This document shows positions 34,401-46,104 of a stretch of 64,000 nucleotides of DNA, piece after piece; the stretch's first letter is position 1; each line of letters opens with the position of its first letter. Origin of the DNA: Rhizophagus irregularis (Eukaryota > Glomeromycota > Glomeromycetes > Glomerales > Glomeraceae); the NCBI RefSeq assembly GCF_026210795.1, contig NC_089456.1, positions 498,501 through 562,500 of the forward strand, given 5' to 3'. The notes under the pieces were generated by a model. It was not told the DNA's origin. It did no database searches and saw only the letters and a list, made by a program, of their open reading frames with translations. The position numbers and the translations under genes were made by a program.

Positions 34401-34898
34401 TTTCATTTATATCTGGGACTCTTCATACTATTGTGCTTAAATTACCGATTGTATTAACAAAATTTATGGAACCCATCGAACTTAATGGACCAGAGTTTTT
34501 TACAAGATGGAAACAAATTGGTGGGGGATCAAGAGAAAAACAAACTATTTTGCAATCAAATGTGCCAATAGATCTTCAAGGGTTACATTCTATGATTTCA
34601 GGATTTCGTTATGGAATTTTGAAAGGAGTAGATCCAAATCCCTATAATATAGTTGGAGCTGGCGTCTTGCACACAGCACAAGGAGGTATGATCGGATGCT
34701 TAATGCGATTGGAACCGAACGTTGAAGCACAAGTAAGAGTGATATTTGATATCTACAAACTCTTTTTAGTTGTTGTATTTCATTTTTTAACTATCGGTTT
34801 TTTAGATGTATCGATTAACTGTTCGAACTACGAATGAATCGGTCACTAATAAAATTTGTGTACTCATGGAGCCACAATTAACTAATAATTCATCGTAG
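31448..34898 (+). CDS. APL3: AP-2 complex subunit alpha (alpha-adaptin)
   Basis: Nine exons (31448-31499, 31584-31652, 31726-31865, 31930-32123, 32255-32384, 32457-32558, 32629-32734, 32808-34732, 34806-34898) give 936 residues. The N-terminus reads [14 protein letters not shown], then [35 protein letters not shown] and [18 protein letters not shown], all standard for the alpha-adaptin trunk including the basic PIP2-binding KKKY patch. The trunk is a long helical solenoid (to about 620), followed by an Asn/Gly-rich hinge (about 645-660) and an ear: [20 protein letters not shown] (from about 692), then the platform subdomain to the end. AP-2 links clathrin to the plasma membrane during endocytosis. 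Exon 8 holds two thirds of the gene; earlier exons are short. The ORF that begins at 32633 starts inside exon 7 and is not the true start. Confidence 0.93.
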
Positions 34899-37601
34899 AT
34901 AAAATCTATTTTCTGAACAATTTATTACATATAAATGATCTATTAGAATATTTAACTTTCCTTCACTCACTTATACACCATAATTTGAAAACTTATAGAT
35001 TTATTTTCGTTTCAAAATTTTTGCAAATATTAAGTTGTATAATTATATATGTGTGTATATATTATTGTATAATCATATAATTCTATTCAAAAAAAAAAAA
35101 AATTAATTAACATTGCATTTTCTACCTATACTTTCACATGTAATCTTCATACTTCATACTATTTGTGTACTACTGAGCTTTTAGTTCTGCATCAATAACT
35201 GCTTAAATTCCGAAGAATTTCTATCTTATTATATTTAAACTATGAAATTAATCAATAAATAGATTAAATCATATTATAATATTTTGGTTTTACATAAAAA
35301 AAACTGTTAGCTTATTGAAAAAAAAGAGAAAATTACTTTAATATTAATTAAATACTATTAAGATAACATTAAATTGTATTATCTTTAGAATTTATATTGC
35401 TATATAATGTTTTATTAATAAAATATGTATATTGTAAAATTTTTAAAATTTAATAAGAAATAAATTTATAAATTATATTATATAAACAATAATAGTTTAA
35501 ATCAAATTTAATTGAATAATATATATTAATATTTGTTAGAATATTACATTTTTATTTTAAGTATTAAAAAAATAATAGAACTCCAAAAAACTTTCAGCAG
35601 TTTTCATTACAAATGATATATAATAATATGAAAAGTAGTTGAAAATATCTGAAAACTTTAATAGAAAAACTTGTTTTAACTTCAGAAAGTTATTTAATAA
35701 CTGGAACTTATTCTTCAATTTATACCAAAATATTATTTTATCAACTTAATAATAATTATATTTATTTAATAATTAATATACTAATATAAATAATAATATT
35801 GCAACTTTATTTATAAAAGATAGCTATAGGTAGCTGTTCTTTTACTCAAAACTTATTATATAATTCTTTAGTTTCAACTTTTAAGATTTTTTGAAAATTC
35901 AATACTAAATAAGCTATAAAATTAGTTGTAACTAATTATATATAAAAAGTTATCAAATATGTAAAAACTTTTAATATAAATTAATCTAATGGATCTGTAT
36001 CTAAGCATCTTAAAATTTTTTGAATATAAATACTAATCACTGAATACTATAATTGTAATATTGATAAAAAACTTAAATTCTAATGTAGTATTAAAAAAAG
36101 CATATATTATATACAAAAGTAATTAAATTCCTGAAACTAATTAGAGTTGACTTATTTTTATTTACAGAAAATATTAGATAATAATATATAAACTAACCTA
36201 TTAATATTTAAAAAGATATCTACTTTTATAAATATCAGAAAAACTTTTTAAAAAGTTTAAACTTTAAAGTTATATAATAGTAATAAATATTAAATTGCAA
36301 AAGAAATATTACATATTCAGTTATAATTATTAATTGGATTAAATAAATTATATCTGAATAACTGATTAGTATTTTTTAAAAAATTATTTGCATAATAATT
36401 TTCTGCTAATTAGAATTTACAATAGTATAAAAAGTAAATTTCAAACTATTTTAGGATATTTTAAATGATATTTAAAATAATAAATTACAGTCAAAATATT
36501 ATTTAATTTCTAATTAAGTTAAAGTGCAAATATTTTAAGATCATTTAAAAGAATAAAAAAAATGAAATTTATTATATATTATAAAAGTTGAAATGTATTA
36601 TAATGTATGCTTAATATGAAATTTAATTGGTTAAAATGCAAATCAGATTGGAGTAAATATTTTACTATAAAATTCTTCAACTGGTCTTCTGAGAAACCAA
36701 ATGGAATCTATAGATTTTATTTATACAAGTAGAATGGAGTAGATGGAATTAAGAATATGTAAATAGCTTTAAAAGATGTTACAATTTCTAACAAGATATA
36801 AGTAGCTAAAAAGGATATTTGTCAACAATCAGAAAGCTGGATAAATATTAAATAGGTGAACTAATCAATAAACTTTATAGTTTTAATTAATATTTGCTCA
36901 ATTTTAAAAAAGCTAGAAGGAATTATTTGAGAAGAGCAATCTGATTATTTTCTATTTTATTATTTTCATGAGTTTAGTTTTTTGTCAATATAGTTTGCTA
37001 CTTTTTATTTTTTGTATATTATTAGCCCTTTCTGTTAATTTGTTTTCGATAATAGGAATGTAATGTATTTTGTTTATTTTAATTTTTGAGAATTGTTTAT
37101 TGGTTAAAATTTATAATATTATTGGATAAAAAAAAAAGATTATAACTCAATTTTAAACTTTTTGCATTAAAGCAGTAATTAAGATTTAAGACTAAAAGTA
37201 GAGATATTAAACACTAATGTATTTTTTAAATAATACCCTTTCAATATAATTAAGAACAAAAAAATAGCTTTTTTTACATGTAAATTTATAAATCTTGTAA
37301 TTTAGTGTGGGCAAAAAAAAATAGTAGGGTTATTAACATAGCACGTACTATGGTGTTAATTAAGTGTTAATCAGAAGAATTTTTAGAAGAAAATCCCTAC
37401 TATTTTTCGGAGGTGACATTAGGGTTTTAATTCTTGCAAGAAATCATTTACTCCAACATGCCTCACTAAATCAACAAAGACATGTGATATCAACTATTTT
37501 CGGTCATATTGTGTTAATTTTAATAAAGGCAGAGTTACGTTTTTATTACTTAAATGTTATAATGTTTGTCATGTAACTGATAATGTTATTTTATTTATTT
37601 T
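34899..37601. other. AT-rich gene desert
   Basis: 2.7 kb between the 3' ends of AP-2 alpha (+) and SEC63 (-). The DNA is highly A/T-rich with no credible gene and many short stop-broken frames. A small inverted repeat sits near its right end. The 70-codon frame at 37364-37576 overlaps that repeat and has no family feature. Confidence 0.55.
37321..37403. mobile_element. Possible 83-bp MITE
   Basis: ATAGTAGGG at the left end and CCCTACTAT at the right are exact inverted repeats, with flanking A and T runs that extend the pairing. Short AACACTTAATTAAC-like palindromes lie inside. It is too short to assign a family, and the target duplication is hidden by the A/T runs. Confidence 0.45.
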
Positions 37602-37805
37602 TTAATCATCATCACTATCACTACTATCGCTATCATTATTTTGTTTTTTCTGACTACCTCCACCTCCTCCTGCTACTGCAGCCGCAAATCCTTGTTCTCT
37701 CATTAATTTCATTTGTCCGGCAATAGAATCTTCCTCGGGTTCTGAAATTTCATCATCAATTTCCTCTTCTGGAGGAAGTTCCGAAAAATCTTTCACATCA
37801 AGCTA

Positions 37806-37838
<33 letters not shown>

Positions 37839-40486
37839 TTGGAAAATTATTATTATTTAAATTATTAGTAATTATAAATAATAAAAAAAATAAATAAATA
37901 TGTTAAATAATTAATTACCCTTAAATCTTTTCTGATATCAGTACCAACATATGAATCACTCTTAACGTATGCAACATAAGAATATAACCCTGGATCATGT
38001 GGTGCTTGAAAATGACATCTAATTGTTCTAGTAGTAACAATATTTGTAATTTTCATTGGTTCAATTATAATTCTATCTTTTTTATCATCTGCCATAAATA
38101 CCCACCAATAAGGTATCTTATCTCTTGATAAATATGGTGCATGTACAAAATCATTTTTTTCATCTGTTTGTTTATTTTTACTTCTTCCAAATAATAATTC
38201 ATCTTCACTGTCAAGATACTCTCCTTTTTCATCTTCCTCATCATCAAAAGTTGCATTTTTCTCATTTTCCTTACTAACTCCATTCATTTTAATTTCTTTT
38301 GCTTTTGATGTTGAATTTACTATTCTTAACTTAATAATTAATGTAACAATAGATCCTGGAGTTATAATTGCATCACCAGCAACTAAATGATTTAAAAAAA
38401 TTAATTATTTAATTCTCTCAAATTTGGGATAATACAAAATTTTTATACCTTTGAAATATGCTTGATCAATTTTTAAAAGCGGGTATATACTAGCAATTCG
38501 CATGAGGGATTCATACTCAGTGGGCGATAATGCTTTAAATACATTCCTTAAATAGTGGAAATAAATGTAAGATTAAATTTTCTTATAGAAAAATTTCCGA
38601 GACTCAAACTTACTTCCTTTCCTCATCATTCATTTCCCGAAGTTGAATAATATTTCTTATGTTCTTCTTTTTAAGTTTCATTGTTTTTATTATATCTTGA
38701 TTAATATAAGGTAATTGAACAAGCGAATTATCTTGAAACCACATTGCTTGAACTAAAAGCTGAGAAAGTTCCATACAACGTAAACTTGTTTGAAGCCAGC
38801 GATGTGCTATTGCAATATCAAGTATGCCGTTGATAAGGTGTATAGATCTTTCAGCAATGAAGTATTTATCTTTACGAAAAATAATTAATTATCAATGTAA
38901 GTAAAAAACGTTAATAATGACTTGCAATTATACAATATTCTACCTTTCAATAAATCCTCATCGGAAAAATTAATTCTCAACAAATGAGCATGAAACAGTG
39001 CACTTGCCTTTTGACAATATGGTGCAATATACTATAAATTATAAATTCATTTTTAAGTAATCTTAGAAATTATTTACTGATATCATGTTAAACCTTCATT
39101 CTTACTCTTTTACTCGGTTGATATTTTTCGCTAAATCTTTTGTCCAGTTCTTCTTTCACTGATGATATAATTTGTGGTAACAAAGTCGTATCTGATGGAC
39201 GCTGTTCCACTAACTCTTTATATTCAACTGAAGCAGAAAGCAGATCTAATAATTGTTTAATAGTGGAATTATTCCTTAATTCTTTGAAATATAGATCCAT
39301 TGTATGTGTTCTAATCCCATCCTTAGTATAAGCATTAGAACTATACCACCATCGACCCTGTATAAATGTAAAATCAATTAGATAATAATTTATTTAGCAG
39401 CTGATATGATTGACTTGTAATTACCACAAAGAAAGGAAGACCAATTCCAAACGCAAGGGCATAAACACCAAGAACAAACGGACTATTTTTAGCTTCGATC
39501 AACCATGTTGGTAGTGCAATACCCAAAGAATAAGCTAGTTTTTGTTAAAAAATAATATGTTTGTCTCAATCGTGTAGAATGATATTTAACTATAATACTA
39601 TAATAATACTTTTAATCTAACCTTGCTTGCCATCAGGATGACCCCATTCTTCATAATTCTTACGTATATCTTCATCAGTCAGTCTAACAAAGTATTTGAA
39701 TATTTTAATAAAGATACCAAATTTTAATCATGAAAGAAAAATATTTACACTTTATAAGCTTTGGTAAAGTCAATGAATTTGCTTTCATATTCAGCCTTCT
39801 TGTCTTCTGGGGCCTTATCAGGATGCCTTAAAAATTAAAGTGTTAATATAGTGAAATATTTACTGACGCATAAATAATACATGAAAATAATTACCATTTC
39901 CTGCTAAGTTCCTTGAAGTGTTTTTTAATTTGTGGTAGCGGTGTACCCTATAAATTATAAAAGTTATAGTGTTTTAATACGTAAATTATTTCTAGATTGT
40001 TTAATGTAACAGTATTAACCTCAGAGATGCCCAATACTTCATACGGATCCCACACGTCAATTTCAATTTTAACGGTTGTAACCTTATAAACTAAGTAGGC
40101 AAAGCATATCCATCCGACCGCAACAAAAATTGCTCTATTTAAAAGTAAATAAGTCAACTTTCTTTTGGTCATATAAGATTATGTTATCAGTTAAATTTAT
40201 ACAACTTTTTGCTGATACGATCTGTTGAACTTAATTTTCGGTTTTTTAGGTAATTTTCTTTACGTAAACACGCTTCGCAATTACAAGAAGGCTTACGTAA
40301 TTTCGCATCTGTTATAAAAAAGTTCAAGATTAAAGTTTGATTTGAAAAAATTTTGAACTGATCAAGAAACAAACCCTTATCTGTACTGAAAAGCGAGAAA
40401 TACGTAGTTGGAATAAGAAATATTGCTATGAAAGTTAGAAGAAAATAGTTAAATGTAACACCCTGTTCATCGTAAATGTACCGCAT
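37602..40486 (-). CDS. SEC63: ER translocation protein SEC63 (J-domain)
   Basis: Thirteen exons on the minus strand (40375-40486, 40206-40308, 40020-40134, 39895-39947, 39749-39826, 39622-39683, 39425-39534, 39094-39357, 38944-39031, 38614-38869, 38449-38546, 37919-38382, 37602-37802) give 667 residues; yeast Sec63 has 663. Membrane segments lie at about 10-32 (FLLTFIAIFLIPTTYFSLF), 73-90 (FVAVGWICFAYLVYK) and 190-212 (VLGVYALAFGIGLPFFV). The J-domain lies between the second and third, with HPD at 129-131 split from W128 by an intron, so it faces the ER lumen and recruits BiP. A Sec63/Brl helical-FN3 region follows, interrupted by an acidic insert (DDEEDEKGEYLDSEDE), and an acidic tail ends in SDSSDSDDD, the type that CK2 phosphorylates for Sec62 binding. 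An (ATT)n microsatellite sits in the last intron at 37805-37838. Confidence 0.93.
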
Positions 40487-41011
40487 TTTTTTTTAAAAAA
40501 AAAAAGGAATGAAAAACTATTTCGATAAAATAAAAAAAATCAATAAGCGTGTCGAATTTCCACTGGTCACTGGTCGATAATCCGATCTGCACCACGCGGC
40601 ACGCGTCTTTTGGCGTGATTGGCGTTCTGTTCTGTTCTTGCTGATGTTCAAGAACCAGTTCTATTAATTTGGAAATACTGTACTTCGCATTATAAAGAGA
40701 CGAATTAGATATTTTGGCAGAGACGAATAAATTCGTGAATAATAATAAACGTCAGATTTAATAATAACAACTAAAGTTTGTATAAATTTGGTAATTGAAA
40801 ATTTATAGAATCTTTTTCTGTTTATTAAAACTTTTCAAAAAAAATACAAAGAATTTTTTTTTTCGAAATAAATAAGTACTTATATATAATAAAATATATA
40901 AATATAATAAGTTATCCATTTATCCTGACTATTTTTTAGAGTTCTGCTAATTGTTTATTCATAAATACGTATATAATAACTAGTTCAGTCTACATGACAA
41001 TAATTTATTGT
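40487..41011. other. Intergenic region, SEC63 upstream / glycogen synthase 3'
   Basis: Both neighbours are on the minus strand. The part next to SEC63 is GC-richer (GCACCACGCGGCACGCG near 40590) and probably holds its promoter. The part next to glycogen synthase is AT-rich 3' sequence. No gene is seen. Confidence 0.45.
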
Positions 41012-43503
41012 TCAAGTTAACAAGTCACGTTCCGAATTAGGTCGTTTCACGATAAGTGGAAATGGAGGAAATGGATATTCATCATCTTCATATCCTAATT
41101 GTTGCATATTACTCGTTAAATCATCCACTGAAACATTACCTCCACGAATTCTTGGAGATGCAGGGGCTGATAGTGGTTTTGGGATTTTAACTTTTTGTTG
41201 ATCAAACCCACCGGATTCGCTGCCTGCAAATGAATCTGGATAAGCTCTATGTAGTGCAAGTTTTCTTGCTCTCACATATTCCATTCCCAAAACTTTCCAA
41301 TCCAACAAATCCGATAATCTTTCAGTTCTGTTACGTTGATTAATTCTTTGACGCCGTGATTTTTGGCAGAATTGTAACATACAATCCGCGAGCTGTTCAA
41401 CGGATTCATCAACTGATTTCAACCGACGATCTACTATGTAGATACCATAATCTCTATTTTAGGAAAATAAAAATTGTTTAATTGAAAGTTAAACACAAAG
41501 CGCTTAAATTAATGGAAATGTACAAACGTACGAAGATTTCTCTAGTATTTCCTCGACGAATCCGCCAAATCCTGAAAGATTAGTGGTAACAGATGGTACA
41601 CCCATTACAGTGCATTCTGCAGGAGTATATCCCCAAGGCTCATAATAACTTGGAAACACGCCAAGATGGCAACCACGAACAAAATCTTCATACTCAATAC
41701 TGATTAAAGGATTGTTGGAACTTAGAAATTCAGGGTGGAATACGACTTTTACGCGATCAGATGGGTGATTGAAAAGCTGCAGACGACGTAATTGGGTTAA
41801 AATAGGATCCGAACCATCGTCAATCATATTGTGTGTAACTATTGGTGGCAGTGAATTTCTTTTAAGAGCAATAACGCGTCGTTTTAGCAGTATTTTTTCT
41901 TCGTTTGTCAATAATTCCGATGGATTTATGACAGCACGTGAAATATCACCACTAGAAAGGAATATATATATATCTGGTAAATATAATTGCGAAACAAAAA
42001 TCAATAATGTCAAACACATACCCCGTATAGCGTGCAGCTTTGTCAAATATTCTCTGACCGATTTTCTCTGTGATGTCTTTTACTGTCTCCTGAAGTTGTT
42101 TTGTAACAGCTTGACCTTTCAGTGCTTCCACAGCAAATGATTGAGTTGCCGCAGGCATGACAATAAATGCAACAACGGTCATTGGTGAATTACAAGCTTT
42201 TAGTCTATGGTTAAGACCTAAAAAATAAATAAATAAATAAATAATACACAAAATAATTTGTAACAATAACATTTTACTTACGAGATAGAGATTCAATATA
42301 CATATCAACACCCTTATTTCTATACTCATAGCGACCAGCTGTAAAGAAATATAGAGTATTGTCAAGATCAAAATCGTAATGGCCGTAAAAATGTCCGCGG
42401 ACAAAATTATGAATCTTTTCTTTATTCCTTGCATGTAAATTTTGAAATTCATGCATGGCGGAAAATTTTACAACATTTAATCCGTTTGGAAGAACCCCAT
42501 CTAATTTTTTAGAATAATTTATTAACTTTTTTTTGTTTATAAATTAATATTAATTTAATTTGTAACCTACCTGGTTTCCTTTTTAATAAATGCTCAGCTT
42601 CGAAAGCCGTAATTTGACTAACTGTTGTGAACACATCACAACAATGTGCGGCACCACGTTCAATACAATAACGGTGATATATTCCACGTTTTCCAGCTTC
42701 TTCATCAACCGAAAAATGTTGTATATTATTATAAAAATCGACAGAGCCAGCACATAGATATCGTCCCAAAAGAGTCGCGTGTGTTGTGAAAATTGTGGTC
42801 AGTTCTGTACGACGTTTACGGAGCAAAGGAATAGCAACACCAGCGAGCCATTCGTGAAAATGTGCTATAACAGCTTTCTTTTTTTCTCGAGCTACAAACT
42901 ATTATTTAAACAATTATTAACATAGAAACACGTGAAATGCAGGATCAGGATTCTAGTTATAATAAATAAATGTATTGGGCACAATGACTCACATCTCCCA
43001 AAAACCATCCAACAAGATAACCAAATAAAATAGCATCATTTGTTTCTTGATCATTTGGTGGTGAAGGAATTCCGGCAACGTTCCATAAATCACCCTTCCA
43101 TGAATCTAATCTATCAGCAATTGAATTGGTGTCTAATAAAAGAACATGGGGAGCTCCCTCTATTAACCATCGACCATACATCCATTTGACCCCTTGACTT
43201 GTCATTTCATCAAGGATTTCTTTCATATGAGGATTAGTAACTTTTTCTGCTTCAACCTCTGCAGCAGCAGTCTTGTAGGCCAAAGGTCCAATGAGCGTAT
43301 ATCTGTCACCAAACTCATGAGCTGTTACGGGAGCCTTGGTTTTTATTACCGTATAAATTCCTCCAACTTTGTAAAAACGGTTTATTTTAAAAATAATACC
43401 ATACGCATACAGATTTAATAAAAATTCGTTCAAATTTACCTTTGTTTGCAACCTCCCAAGCAATTTCGAACAGGAAAGGGTTATGAACGTCACGGTGACT
43501 CAT
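41012..43503 (-). CDS. GSY1: Glycogen [starch] synthase (GT3)
   Basis: Seven exons (43440-43503, 42993-43366, 42571-42898, 42282-42500, 42022-42217, 41532-41951, 41012-41453) give 680 residues; yeast Gsy2 has 705. The first exon [20 protein letters not shown] runs into [15 protein letters not shown], the UDP-glucose-binding start. Also seen are [29 protein letters not shown], the linker [18 protein letters not shown], and the C-terminal GT-B block [19 protein letters not shown] with its catalytic Glu. The glucose-6-phosphate-sensing arginine cluster [13 protein letters not shown] is intact (567-579). The tail has PLSAPASPR, resembling the regulatory phosphorylation sites of yeast Gsy2. It transfers glucose from UDP-glucose to glycogen, the main carbohydrate store of these fungi, and is turned off by phosphorylation and on by G6P. 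Confidence 0.95.
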
Positions 43504-44168
43504 ACTTTAACAATAAAAATAATTAATAACTAATAATTCTTTATCCAAAGGAAATCATATATCCGTAGCGAAAGGGGAATTTTTTTTTTTTGAGGTTTTT
43601 ATATGATAATTCATTCGACTATTATAGTTAAGTTTGAAATGAATGACATCAAATAATAAACAAATTATATTCATGATACTATTATAGCAGTCAGGCGCTT
43701 GTCAGGCCATTTAACTAGCGATGTGACTGAGTTTATATATTTGGATACACGTCACGATTATATGAATTAAGTAAGAATTGCCCACTTGCCCTATTTATAC
43801 TAATCTTAAAAGATAAACTATGTCAATCGAATTATCCTTCAATGTTCAAGAACACATGCAAGCATACCGCCTCCAGGAGACTTTATCTGCGGAGTTACCA
43901 ATTTAAGCATCTTGGCTCAAATATTTTATCCCAATTTCGTTTGATTCCCGGGATACTTAATTAGTTATTATTAAAGATATTAATGATAAGAGAAGAATTG
44001 ATGTATAAAGATAACAAGTCAAGCAGAAGTTCTGGCGTAAATGCGTAAAATGTTGATTTTCAATAGATAGCCAGATCAACTGTGTCAAAAAACACTTAAT
44101 TTTTTATTATGTATAAATTATGTCATAATAGACATTTTGTCACGTGATTTGACACCTCACTAAATTGC
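43504..44168. other. Glycogen synthase upstream region
   Basis: 665 bp between the glycogen synthase start and the 3' end of the PDCD7-like gene, both on the minus strand. It is GC-richer than the deserts (for example CAGTCAGGCGCTTGTCAGGCC near 43690, where CAGGC and GTCAGGC repeat). No coding sequence is seen. It should contain the glycogen synthase promoter. Confidence 0.4.
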
Positions 44169-45875
44169 CTACTCATGCGTTAGACAAGATGCCCAAATAT
44201 AATTGGCTGGTGGAGATGGATCTACAAATGTTGGTGGTATGCATGAAGATCCAGTTTCACTTATATAAACATCCCATTGTCTCCTAACATAAACATGTGT
44301 TGGATTAAAAAAATATATCAGCAAAAAAATAAAAATACAATATTATACCTAATTAAAACTAAATTATCTAAATCAAATTCAGCTTGATGCCAATATTCAT
44401 AAACGGGATCTCTTTCTCTTTCGCGTTCTTTCATTCCTGCATCCATAGCTTCATTTCTTTTATGTTCAGCAGCAGCATTTCTTTCTTGATCAAGACGAGC
44501 TTCTTCAACTTTCATTGCGTCATTCAATGATGCGATCTTGTTAAAAAACTCATCGTCTTCTTCGGGAAAGAAATGACCTGATAAAATATATAGACATTTA
44601 ATTAGAGAGTTCTCTAAAGTTATTTGCAGAATAGAATAATAAATAAACTTAATAAAAACCTTCGCGTTTTAATCGTTCTCTGCGAAGATCACGAAGTTTT
44701 TTTACTTTTTCTAAAAGTTTTATTAATTCTTTATGTTCACTCTTTTTTGCTTCAGCTTCTTGAACTCTCTTTTCAGCTTCTTCTTTTCTTGCTTGTTCCT
44801 TTAACAAAAAATTAAAGGTATGAAATAATTCTAATTATCATTTGAAATATGACTAATAATTACCCGTTTCAAAGCTAATTCTTTAGCTATCCATTCCGTT
44901 CTCCACTCATCAATAGTTTTATGTAATGTTTCACGTCTACGTTGTCTTTCATCTCGGACAGATTGTAATTTCTTGATATGCTTCTTACGCCATTTCTTTA
45001 CAGTGAATTTAATCAGTGAATTATAATAATGAAATATATATCTATTTGTATTCATACCTGATGACGCCTAACTTTAGATAATTTTATTTTTATTTTTTCA
45101 ATATATTTTTGACCCGTTGTGCAAGACAAATTTGATTCCAATGTTTTCTAAAAATATATTTTAACACTTTTAATATCCTTATAGTTAATTGACTTATTAA
45201 CATTTATATATAATAATTTTTCTATAAGTTCACAATTATTTTAAATAAAATATTAATTTAAAAACATGTACCTTGAAATTTTCAAGACCTTCTATGTTCT
45301 CTCCCCATTCATCTTCATTTGCAGTTTCTCTGATTTCTTTTAACTTGTCCAATTTTAATCTCATGTCTTGTAATAAATAATGTGTTTGTAGAATTTGTTC
45401 ACGTGTGTTTGTTATATTAGGTAATTTGGATACAGATTCTTCGAGCTTTACATTACGAGATTTGATCCATGACTTGAGCCAAGCTTGTTGAGCACTAGTA
45501 GTTTTCTCTAGGGAAAAGATGCAAAAAATCATTAGATTATTTAATAATTTTTTTTTCTTTTTTTTTAAAAAAAAATAAAAGCATAACCATACTTATGTCA
45601 CCATCCTCGGCTCTATTTACGCCTGGAGGTCCTTCTACTTCGCTAGTATTCGGAAGCGCTATATAACTATCCAAAGGAAAAGAGCAAGAGCTATACGATT
45701 CATACGACAAAGGGTTTGTATATGTAAAACTATTAACTGGTTCTAAAGTCACTCCTGCTGGAGGATTGTGTGAAAATTGTTGCTGATGTCGCGACTGTGA
45801 AAGATTTGAAGACTTGCGTTGATGTGTTATATGAGGATTACAGCTATAGGGTTGCTGACTTTGTTGGGAAGACAT
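44169..45875 (-). CDS. PDCD7: PDCD7/U11-U12 59K-like minor-spliceosome protein
   Basis: Seven exons (45593-45875, 45272-45507, 45058-45147, 44864-44995, 44660-44798, 44349-44577, 44169-44283) give 407 residues. Residues 1-95 are Ser/Gln/Pro-rich and disordered. Next comes WLKSWIKSRN, then a long highly charged coiled coil (KKWRKK, VRDERQRRRETLHKTIDEW, EEAEKRVQEAEAKKSEHKEL), GHFFPEEDDEFFNKI, and a C-terminal block EYWHQAEFDLDNLVLIRRQW followed by DVYISETGSSCIPPTFVDP. The final RRQWD-Y-----GS-IP-------PP---W module is the mark of PDCD7, the 59-kDa protein of the U11/U12 di-snRNP that recognises U12-type introns. Shorter than human PDCD7 (485), mainly in the Pro-rich N-terminus. Divergent from phosphoketolase with 229 bp between starts. 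It is the second minor-spliceosome gene of the window. Confidence 0.82.
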
Positions 45876-46104
45876 TTAAGATTACTAAAAAAGAGTGCAT
45901 TACAGTTTGCACGGACCATGAGGCCTTTCTATTTTTGTAACAAATCTTGTACGACATAATAATCAACGATTCTGTAGCACATCACAATGATAAAACTATT
46001 ACGTCAAATTTCACACTTAAAAAATATGGGTTTTGCATAAAAATCTCAAATTTTTTTTATTTTCAAATAAATTTTTCTTCATTTTGCTCAAAAATTAAGA
46101 AAAA
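45876..46104. promoter_or_regulatory. Bidirectional upstream region, PDCD7-like / phosphoketolase
   Basis: Only 229 bp lie between two divergent start codons, so both promoters must be within it. T-rich and A-rich tracts border the phosphoketolase side. No TATA box is obvious. Confidence 0.5.

Noticed and set aside
37364-37576. 70-codon plus-strand frame near SEC63 3' end
   Set aside because: Overlaps a small inverted repeat and shows no domain or coding bias.
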